DNA of 64,000 bases, from the NCBI GenBank assembly GCA_014695325.1, contig JACJNZ010000058.1, positions 124,001-188,000 on the forward strand, written 5' to 3'. Position 1 is the first letter of the stretch; every line of letters starts with the position of its first letter. A model generated the notes under the pieces. The model did no database searches and was not told the DNA's origin. It was given only the letters and a program-made list of their open reading frames with translations. Below, one piece after another: positions 57,436 to 64,000 of the stretch. Origin of the DNA: Cyanobacteria bacterium FACHB-502. Its GTDB lineage: Bacteria; Cyanobacteriota; Cyanobacteriia; Elainellales; Elainellaceae. Made by a program: the position numbers and the translations under genes.

Positions 57436-58335
57436 CTAAGAAGGCGGGATAGCTGGCGCGCTTTCAGCGGGGTTTCCTGATGGTAGCTCTGGCGCGGGCG
57501 GGGGGCAGGCATCAGCGGTAGGCGGCTGCGTCTCGATCGTCACCTGGCGATATCCGGTTGTCGATAAAAGTTGGCTAATGGCGAGGCGAGCGCGATCGTT
57601 TGCAGTCTGGAGTAAACCCTGGCTACAGGCAGACTGAATCAGTCGTTCGAGGGTTTTGCGCTGAGCAAGATCTTGCAGTTCGGGGGCAACGTCGGGTCCC
57701 ATGCCCATGAAGCCGCGATCGTAGTCATAGACCTTCGACCGGTTAACATCAATTTTGCTATCGAGAATTCTGGGGGGCGGCAGGCGCAGCAGCAGGCTAT
57801 CTCCTTGGGTTTGCACGGCATCGGCAGTCAGGGAAGAGAGATCGAGTCCGGCACGCACTTCCCCATAACCGATATAAAGCAGCGTAGTTTTACCGACGAC
57901 CAAGCCACTAATCGTCCGCTCCCGGCTGGTAGGAACTACCGTTTCCATTACAAATATGGCAGTGGTGAGTTCGCTCACGCCCCGTACCTGCTGCACGACC
58001 GCCGATCGCACGTCTACCTGGGGAGCAGGCTGAGGCGCAGTCACCACCCCAAAGATCTTGCCAAGAAAACCAGTCCCCGATCGCACCATGTTCAATAGCA
58101 ACAGCACCGTCACCAGGCTCAAACTGCTAGCAGTTAGAAACGACAAACTTTTCAGAAGGTCTACCCAGCTTCCCGGTTGCTCCGCAGTTCCCCGAAGGGA
58201 TGATCGTCGCTGACGCTGCCAGTAGTTGCCCTTTCGGGGCTTGTACGGCTTGCTCTGCGACTGCTCTTGGGATTGGACTTGGGGTTGAGCAGGAAGCTCG
58301 ATCCGGGATTGATTTTGCGACTCGTCGCGCTGCAT
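57436..58335 (-). CDS. DUF4230 family membrane-anchored protein
   Basis: 299 residues from ATG 58335 (an earlier TTG at 58374 is possible). A hydrophilic Gln/Lys-rich N-terminus, one membrane helix (FLTASSLSLVTVLLLLNMV) and the DUF4230 domain (about 120-270: ELTTAIFVMETVVPTSRERTISGLVVGKTTLLYIGYGEVRAGLDL) are seen. The C-terminus is Pro-rich. The family is widespread but uncharacterised. Confidence 0.88.
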   Translation of the reverse strand: MQRDESQNQSRIELPAQPQVQSQEQSQSKPYKPRKGNYWQRQRRSSLRGTAEQPGSWVDLLKSLSFLTASSLSLVTVLLLLNMVRSGTGFLGKIFGVVTAPQPAPQVDVRSAVVQQVRGVSELTTAIFVMETVVPTSRERTISGLVVGKTTLLYIGYGEVRAGLDLSSLTADAVQTQGDSLLLRLPPPRILDSKIDVNRSKVYDYDRGFMGMGPDVAPELQDLAQRKTLERLIQSACSQGLLQTANDRARLAISQLLSTTGYRQVTIETQPPTADACPPPAPELPSGNPAESAPAIPPS

Positions 58336-58546
58336 CACTTTCTCGGTAAGGTTTAACTGTCTTGTAGCCTTCAATTTGGGTAGAAGTCTTCAAGTTGTTG
58401 TTGCGATAAACACCCTTGCCTATTCTAATGTCCGGCTGCGGGAAATGCTTCTTACTCGGTATCAGTGAGGCGAGGGCAAGGGCAATTCGGCGATCGTTCC
58501 GGCTACCCTGTAAGATATCGTTATAAATTCCTGTGGACTGAGTTTT

Positions 58547-58909
58547 ATGCTGCTTAAGTGTACAACCCGCCATGTCCGTATTTTTACGGCTGAAGTTGAG
58601 AACGACAGATTGGTCGAGTCGGAGGACAAGCTGACTCTGGACATCGATCCAGATAACGAACTGGAATGGAACGACGCTGCCCTTCAGGAAGTGTATCAGC
58701 GGTTCGAGAGTTTGGTTGCGGCTTACGAAAGTCAGGATTTAACGAACTATAACCTGCGCCGGATTGGGTCAGACCTGGAACACTTTATTCGATCGCTGCT
58801 AATGGCGGGAAAAGTGTCCTACAACCTGAATAGCCGCGTTAAAAACTTTAGTCTGGGACTGCCACGCTACTCCGACGAAGAGGCGGACAATCACCTCGCA
58901 ATCAAATAG
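58547..58909 (+). CDS. ndhM: NAD(P)H-quinone oxidoreductase subunit M
   Basis: 120 residues. Cyanobacterial and plastid-specific subunit of the NDH-1 peripheral arm. The conserved N-terminus [37 protein letters not shown] and the C-terminal [18 protein letters not shown] with [15 protein letters not shown] identify it. It is separate from the ndhAIGE operon, as usual. Confidence 0.96.
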   Translation: MLLKCTTRHVRIFTAEVENDRLVESEDKLTLDIDPDNELEWNDAALQEVYQRFESLVAAYESQDLTNYNLRRIGSDLEHFIRSLLMAGKVSYNLNSRVKNFSLGLPRYSDEEADNHLAIK

Positions 58910-59008
58910 TGCTCATTTCCGTAGAGCTTGTTTGAAGCTGCAAATCTCCTATGCTGCTCCCTAAATTTCTCGTGAACAGGGGACTTTCAAACCACTGGCT
59001 CTCAAATC

Positions 59009-59044
59009 AATAGGAGGTCTAGATTTAATAGGAGGGCTAGATTT
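59009..59044. repeat. Imperfect tandem duplication, 18 bp period
   Basis: AATAGGAGGTCTAGATTT (59009-59026) and AATAGGAGGGCTAGATTT (59027-59044) differ at one base. The pattern is identical in kind to 4744-4779. Confidence 0.9.
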
Positions 59045-59363
59045 CACTCCACGATCGGCTACTGTGTCCTCACTAGCGGTTCTTGTGCGTGTTTCCAGTT
59101 TTGCAGCCCCTTAAATTCTTACGCGGGGAATTTTGAACACCGAGTTAGGTTGCACACGCAATTAGGCTCGGTTTCCTCCAACATTGAAGGCAAGGGGAAG
59201 CGGTAGCAATTTGAACCGGGGTGGCGGGAGGGGGTACACAGTAGCCTTTCAAGGGGGCTAGGGAGACGGTTTGGAGCAATCAAAGCGATGAATGCTCAGA
59301 TATTTTGATGAACTAGGAAGAATAGGCGCAGCAACGAATCTGCTATATCTGCACATTTCTATA

Positions 59364-59395
59364 TTGGTCTATATCTGCATTGGTCTATGTCTGCA
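59364..59395. repeat. Imperfect tandem duplication, 16 bp period
   Basis: TTGGTCTATATCTGCA and TTGGTCTATGTCTGCA are adjacent and differ at one base; CTATATCTGCA also occurs 21 bases upstream at 59343-59353. Confidence 0.9.
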
Positions 59396-59573
59396 CACTT
59401 AAGGGACAGGTATGGGACAGGCTACTGTGAAAATTCGTTGTGCAAATCGCGAATGCCCTGGTCTAAGCTCTGAGTAATGCTAAAAAAACACCTGAAACTC
59501 GTCAATCGTGCAGGGGGCTAAGCTATCCTGAGAGGACTGCTGAATTTCTGGCTTTTCTTACCCTGCCGCAGCA

Positions 59574-62168
59574 ATGCTCTACTGCTCTAATCCGATCTGT
59601 CAGACCCCCAATCCAGAAACCCATCGATTTTGCCAGAAGTGCCGGACTCCTTTGATTCGTCGCTATCTCTGGGCAGTTGGGGCAATGGCATCTGCGTATC
59701 GGGCAGGAGATGTGCTGAGCGATCGGTTTTTGTGTAAGGGATCTCGCATCTTTCTGGATAGCAAGCCCGGCTTGCCACCTATGAGCTATGGTGAGGTTCC
59801 CGAACCGCTACTGCCCTATTTGCGGCTGTCTTCCTGTCAGCTTCATGTGCCGCAGATTTATGACTGGCTTCAGTTTGAGTCAGAGACGACTCACTACACC
59901 CCCGAAAATACGCTGCTGCTGCTTGATCAGGCTCCGATCTACCGACCCGATAGCATTGCAGAACAGAGTTTATCGGCTGCTTCGCAGTTCTCTCTAGGGG
60001 GAATTGATTTACCGCAGTCCAATCAGTCCGACTCTGAGGTACTGCTTTTTCCCAGCTTGCCGCAAATGTGGCAATCGGCGACGCCCTTTCGACAGCTTCA
60101 CTGGCTCTGGCAAATCGCTCAGCTCTGGCAGCCGCTTAGTGAGGAAAGGTGCGCCGCAACAGTTTTGGATTCAGAACGATTGCGCGTCGAAGGCGGACTA
60201 CTGCGACTCTTGGAGCTTCAAACCAGCCGCTCACCGTTGATGCTGTCCCAGTTAGGACAAAGCTGGCTGGATTGGGTTGCTACAGCGCGATCGGAGATTC
60301 AGGGATTTCTCCAACAGCTCTGTCAACAGCTGATTGAAGGCAGGATTCAGAATGCTGAGCAGTTAGTCGATCAGCTTGATTGGGCGATTGCTCAGGTGGT
60401 GCAGTCGCAGACCTACCAGATTCAAATAGCCACTCGCACTGATCAGGGGCCAACCCGCCCGCGCAATGAAGATGCTTGCTATCCCGCAAGCGGCACTGAG
60501 CAGTCGGATGTGCCTTTGCCGCTGGTCATCGTTTGTGACGGCATTGGGGGGCATCAGGGGGGCGATGTGGCTTCGCACCTCGCGATCGAAGCTGTCGCAC
60601 AGCGAGTCTTGTCGCTTCAGGTTGAAACGCTCGATTCCGCAAGTTTGATGGTCGAACTTGAAAAGGCTGCCTGTCTTGCCAACGATTTAATCAGCCAGCG
60701 CAACGACAGCGAACAGCGATTCGATCGCCAACGCATGGGGACGACGATCGTAATGGCACTGGTTCGCAAGCATGAACTGTACATCGCCCATCTCGGAGAT
60801 AGCCGCGCTTACTGGGTCACGCCTTGGGGCTGTCATCAAATTACTGTGGATGACGATATTGCGTCGCGGGAAGTGCGGTTGGGCTACAGCACCTATCGGC
60901 AGGCACTTCAGCAGCCAAGCGCGGGGGCACTGGTGCAGGCGTTGGGCATGGTCGGTTCGTCGATGCTTTATCCCACGGTGCAACGGTTTTTGCTGGATGA
61001 AGACAGCGTTTTTCTGCTCTGCTCCGATGGGCTATGCGATAACGATCGCGTGGAAGAGATCTGGGACACAGAAATTCTCCCGGTGCTGGCCGGCAAGCTC
61101 GATCTGCTCACCCTTACCCGGAACCTAATCGATATCGGCAATACTCGCAATGGCTACGACAATGTGACAGTCGGTTTGCTCTCCTGCCAAATTGTCAGAA
61201 GACAGCCCACTGCCGTCCTGCCCTTTGCTCTTTCGGGGGAAAGTGCGACCTCTCGTTCAGTCGAGCGCTCCTCCCTGGTTGAAACGGGTTTATCGGGTAC
61301 TCCAACTCAGGTTGCTGCTCCGGTTCAGCTCTTTCCCTCGCCTCAAACCCGCCCTCTCGCGGAGCCTGCTGCTGCCACTGCAAAAACCCGAATTATTCCT
61401 CGCAAAGCATCCTCCTTTCGCTGGCTGCCCTGGATGCTGTTGATTTCGGTTCTGTCAGGGCTTGCTGTCACTTTATATCTCGTTCGTCAGAAGCAGCTAA
61501 GCGGCAGTCAGGCGGCTGTGAACCGCGAACTCCTGCCTGCACCTTCGACTTCTGCATCGATCGCCCCAACTTCGCTAGATGTCAATGCCCTGCTGCGGAT
61601 CCTTCCTGCTGAAACTGATCCAACGCCAACCGCCTCTCCAACCGCAACGTCATCGAATGCGCTGATTTTGCAGTCTCGCCCTGCCGCATCAACCGTTCCC
61701 GCACCTGTTCCGTCGCTGCTTCCCTCGCCGACCGCATCGCCCACTCCTTTGCCTGTAGACCCGGAAGTGTCTCCAGACAATTCATCGTCGCAAGCGGCAC
61801 AAAGCAGTTCTCCCGATGGGGTAGTCGGCTCTATTCCTGCCGGAAGCATTGTGGAAGTATTGAGCAAACAGGGCGCAACGGCGCAGGATCAGTGGGTGAA
61901 GCTGCGAGTTTGCTCTGTCCCGATCGTGGCACCGCCCACCAGTTCACCAACGGCTGAATCCCCGTCTGCTGCTTCACCGCCTGCTGAGCAGTCTGTGGTA
62001 GCTTCGCAGTCTCCTGCAGGGGAGATCGCGGCTAAAATTGCGCCAGTGCAGCCCGGACAGGAAGGCTGGCTCCGGGAAGCCGATTTGCTGCCGATCGTCG
62101 CACGCGATGTGCCCACTGACCGGGCGAGTTGTCCTCCGCTGGAACCCCAGGCTAGCCCCAGCCCCTAG
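59574..62168 (+). CDS. PP2C-type Ser/Thr protein phosphatase with Zn ribbon and C-terminal membrane anchor
   Basis: 864 residues. The N-terminus C4-x4-C9-x10-C20-x2-C23 forms a Zn-ribbon-like motif almost identical to that of the kinase at 51.6 kb. A non-catalytic region (about 40-280) follows, then a PP2C domain (about 285-540) with metal ligands in NEDACY, VCDGIGGHQGG, LGDSRAY, LCSDGLCD and YDNVTVG, all intact. A single membrane helix (about 620-640) and a Pro/Ser/Ala-rich tail end in an SH3-like segment with SIPAGSIVEVL. Probably membrane-anchored with the phosphatase in the cytosol. A CHAT-FHA gene follows. Confidence 0.93.
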   Translation: MLYCSNPICQTPNPETHRFCQKCRTPLIRRYLWAVGAMASAYRAGDVLSDRFLCKGSRIFLDSKPGLPPMSYGEVPEPLLPYLRLSSCQLHVPQIYDWLQFESETTHYTPENTLLLLDQAPIYRPDSIAEQSLSAASQFSLGGIDLPQSNQSDSEVLLFPSLPQMWQSATPFRQLHWLWQIAQLWQPLSEERCAATVLDSERLRVEGGLLRLLELQTSRSPLMLSQLGQSWLDWVATARSEIQGFLQQLCQQLIEGRIQNAEQLVDQLDWAIAQVVQSQTYQIQIATRTDQGPTRPRNEDACYPASGTEQSDVPLPLVIVCDGIGGHQGGDVASHLAIEAVAQRVLSLQVETLDSASLMVELEKAACLANDLISQRNDSEQRFDRQRMGTTIVMALVRKHELYIAHLGDSRAYWVTPWGCHQITVDDDIASREVRLGYSTYRQALQQPSAGALVQALGMVGSSMLYPTVQRFLLDEDSVFLLCSDGLCDNDRVEEIWDTEILPVLAGKLDLLTLTRNLIDIGNTRNGYDNVTVGLLSCQIVRRQPTAVLPFALSGESATSRSVERSSLVETGLSGTPTQVAAPVQLFPSPQTRPLAEPAAATAKTRIIPRKASSFRWLPWMLLISVLSGLAVTLYLVRQKQLSGSQAAVNRELLPAPSTSASIAPTSLDVNALLRILPAETDPTPTASPTATSSNALILQSRPAASTVPAPVPSLLPSPTASPTPLPVDPEVSPDNSSSQAAQSSSPDGVVGSIPAGSIVEVLSKQGATAQDQWVKLRVCSVPIVAPPTSSPTAESPSAASPPAEQSVVASQSPAGEIAAKIAPVQPGQEGWLREADLLPIVARDVPTDRASCPPLEPQASPSP

Positions 62169-62326
62169 AGACTCAACGGGCAGAACAAAGGAGACACCGT
62201 TTTCACTGCACCCTTACCGCCGCTGACGAATGCCGAAATCTGCTTCAACGGAACAGACCAGACCAGATAGACTGGTAAAGATAAGTTGTGTGTCTTCGAT
62301 TTGGGTCTTGAATTCCGTCCTTTTCA

Positions 62327-63958
62327 ATGCCTGACAACCCCTGCCTTAGTCTAGCGATCGCCCGGTCTACGGCTGCCGACCCTGAGCATTTTGCCATCTG
62401 GGTTTGGCAAGCTCCCTATCCGGGGGGATTTGTGCATCACGATCGGCTCTGGTCGCAGCCGCTGACCGAAATTTGGCAAGCGTGGCAAAACTTTTTCCCG
62501 TCTCGATCGCTGTCCAATTTTCCCTACACGCCCCAGCTTTTTGATCTACCGTCGCTGCCGGAGTTCACTCCCGAAGTCACCGCCCCGCCCGCTGCAGGTC
62601 AGGCAACGCCCTATTCTGCCCGACTGATGCAAAGCTTGGGAGTCAGTTTATGGCAATGGGTGCTCGACGGCTCGATTCAGAGCAGCTTTGACCAGAGCCA
62701 GGGCATCGCCAGAGGGCAAAGTCGTCCGCTGCGCTTGCGGCTGGATATCCGCGATCCCAACCTAATTTCGCTGCCCTGGGAGATCATGCAGCCCCAGCCA
62801 GGACGACAGGCAGTGTCGCTTAGCCAGCAGCTTTTGTTTAGCCGCACTACGAGCGATGTTGATCCCCTGCCGCTATTGCGATCGGAACAGTCCCTCAGAA
62901 TTTTGCTGGTGCTAGGGCAGGATTCGGACGTGGGCGACTATGACCCTTCCCTGATGCCGCAGGCAAAGCTGGCACTGAAGCAAGAAGCGGCGGCACTGTC
63001 CAAAGTGCTGGAAACGGCTGCGGAAGTTGATCCCTTCAGCGGTACAGCGTCCTGTCAGGTCAAAACGCTTGTGCAGCCCACCCCTGCCGAGCTAATTCAG
63101 GAGCTGGAGGCAGGCAGCTATAACGTTTTGTTTTATTCGGGGCATGGTGCGCCAGCAGCAGATGGTGGCTTGCTGTTTTTGTGTCCTGATGCGGCAATTA
63201 ACGGTACAGAGCTGGCGCAAGTTCTGGTGCGCTGTCAAGTCAAACTGGCAGTGTTCAATGCCTGCTGGGGAGCATTGCCTGATCAGCGAAATCAGCAAAC
63301 CATTCCGCGCAGCAGTTTGGCTGAAGTGCTGATTCATCATGGCGTTCCGGCGGTGCTGGCAATGCGCGACACGATTACCGACCAGGAAGCGTTGAACTTT
63401 ATTCAGGCATTTGCCCAAGCCCTGGCACACCGATCGCCGATTGACGAAGCGGTGGCGATCGCCCGTCAACATCTGTTGATGCTGTTTAAGTTCAACCATC
63501 CTGCCTGGACGCTGCCGATTCTCTATATGCACCCAGAGTTTAACGGCGAGCTGATTCGTCCGTTTACCGAAGGCGTCACCGAAATTCCTGACCAGACAGC
63601 AAGCTGGCTCGGTCGTCAGGTTCCGCAGGCGTATCTGCGATCGGTGGTAGCTCCCAATCAAACTTGGTCGTTGCGGGGCGGCATGATGCGCGTAGGGCGG
63701 GGCGAAGGCAACGATGTCGTTTTGCAGCACATTGGCGTTTCCCGTGAACACGCAGAAATCTTTTGCCGCAATTCGTCTGACGAGGAAGAGGAACCCATTT
63801 ATCTGCTGCGCGATCGATCGCGCTACGGTACTTGGATTTTGAATAATGGAGACGGCTGGCGCAAAGTGCATCACGAAGAAATTCCCCTCCGATCGCGAAC
63901 TCAGCTCAAATTTGGTAATCCGCGCAGTCAGGCGTTAGAGTTTGTGATTGATGATTGA
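62327..63958 (+). CDS. CHAT peptidase-domain protein with C-terminal FHA domain
   Basis: 543 residues. The CHAT caspase-like domain (about 150-420) has the catalytic His273 in FYSGHGAP and Cys313 in FNACWGAL, both intact. The C-terminal FHA domain (about 445-543) has MRVGRGEGNDVVLQHIGVSREHAEI and RYGTWILNN, the phosphothreonine-binding pattern. The N-terminal about 150 residues are unassigned. An FHA domain can recruit phosphorylated partners, so proteolysis may be phosphorylation-dependent. It follows the PP2C gene by 158 bases on the same strand. CHAT proteins include separase-like proteases and the Csx29/TPR-CHAT of type III-E CRISPR systems, but no cas gene is present. Confidence 0.93.
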   Translation: MPDNPCLSLAIARSTAADPEHFAIWVWQAPYPGGFVHHDRLWSQPLTEIWQAWQNFFPSRSLSNFPYTPQLFDLPSLPEFTPEVTAPPAAGQATPYSARLMQSLGVSLWQWVLDGSIQSSFDQSQGIARGQSRPLRLRLDIRDPNLISLPWEIMQPQPGRQAVSLSQQLLFSRTTSDVDPLPLLRSEQSLRILLVLGQDSDVGDYDPSLMPQAKLALKQEAAALSKVLETAAEVDPFSGTASCQVKTLVQPTPAELIQELEAGSYNVLFYSGHGAPAADGGLLFLCPDAAINGTELAQVLVRCQVKLAVFNACWGALPDQRNQQTIPRSSLAEVLIHHGVPAVLAMRDTITDQEALNFIQAFAQALAHRSPIDEAVAIARQHLLMLFKFNHPAWTLPILYMHPEFNGELIRPFTEGVTEIPDQTASWLGRQVPQAYLRSVVAPNQTWSLRGGMMRVGRGEGNDVVLQHIGVSREHAEIFCRNSSDEEEEPIYLLRDRSRYGTWILNNGDGWRKVHHEEIPLRSRTQLKFGNPRSQALEFVIDD

Positions 63959-64000
63959 GGAATCGGTTCAGGTAGCAGACTGCCCTAAAACGCCCACACA

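Larger units (their letters stand above)
58910..59573. other. 664-base spacer with two micro-duplications
   Basis: The spacer between ndhM and the phosphatase holds AATAGGAGG(T/G)CTAGATTT twice (59009-59044) and TTGGTCTAT(A/G)TCTGCA twice (59364-59395) with a partial third unit at 59343-59353. GGGACAGG is also repeated with a 12-base period near 59403. No gene is supported. Between 59400 and 59573 it should carry the phosphatase promoter. Confidence 0.5.

Noticed and set aside
62327-63958. CHAT protein as part of a type III-E CRISPR-like or abortive-infection system.
   Set aside because: No cas gene, repeat array, nuclease partner or other defence gene is nearby; CHAT alone is not enough.

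Overview
The window comes from a filamentous-type cyanobacterium of moderate GC content, probably Leptolyngbya-like; genus level is inference. The evidence is a dense scatter of HIP1-type GCGATCGC/CGATCG palindromes, an ndhA-I-G-E cluster, ndhM, psbY, a PAP/fibrillin gene, several cyanobacteria-only families (DUF3134, DUF3493, TIGR02652, DUF4336) and phytochrome-like GAF sensor kinases. I see no insertion sequence, prophage, plasmid backbone or CRISPR array. It reads as ordinary chromosome with a few accessory patches.

Layout: 1-0.35 kb, the tail of a TenA-like gene. 1.0-3.9 kb, a large hybrid histidine kinase. 4.1-12 kb, an accessory nitrogen/amide block: a divergent Lrp/AsnC regulator, an agmatinase-family ureohydrolase, a metallo-beta-lactamase hydrolase, an orphan ABC substrate-binding lipoprotein, an isochorismatase-type amidase, a cupin, a LysE exporter and a CocE-type esterase. 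12-16.4 kb, DUF4336, aquaporin, 5-formyl-THF cyclo-ligase and mraY. 16.6-25 kb, small cyanobacterial genes: DUF3134, fibrillin, a Cas4/AddB-like nuclease, psbY (39 codons), gamma-carbonic anhydrase, inorganic pyrophosphatase and an ECF-like sigma factor. 25.4-29.3 kb, the ndhAIGE-nadK operon, followed by tRNA-Lys(UUU). 29.7-33.6 kb, amine oxidase, YciI-like, smpB, a candidate structured small RNA and an RRM RNA-binding protein. 33.8-43.5 kb, a second hybrid kinase, a methyltransferase, a fused double QueD, cobS, tgt, a 2Fe-2S protein and a LuxR-type response regulator. 43.5-51.6 kb, a catalytically dead caspase homologue, ATP sulfurylase, an FAD oxidoreductase and a Zn-ribbon Ser/Thr kinase with pentapeptide repeats. 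52.8-64 kb, a histone-H1-like basic-tail protein, GNAT, CofH, DUF4230, ndhM, a Zn-ribbon PP2C phosphatase and a CHAT-FHA protein.

How the genes fit together: the NDH-1 genes with nadK, psbY and ndhM serve photosynthetic and respiratory electron flow and NADP supply. QueD and Tgt belong to the queuosine pathway. The Ser/Thr kinase, PP2C and CHAT-FHA protein could form a phosphorylation-controlled protease system; the kinase and phosphatase carry nearly superimposable N-terminal four-Cys ribbons. The 4.1-12 kb block looks like scavenging of guanidino or amide nitrogen, but its substrates cannot be read from sequence.

The observations I consider most worth checking are the CHAT-FHA/PP2C pair and shared Zn ribbons, the AhpD-like thiol module fused to a bilin-type GAF kinase, the nested-hairpin RNA candidate at 32.6 kb, the half-dead fused QueD, and a recurring class of imperfect tandem duplications with 10-19 bp period in at least ten intergenic spacers.
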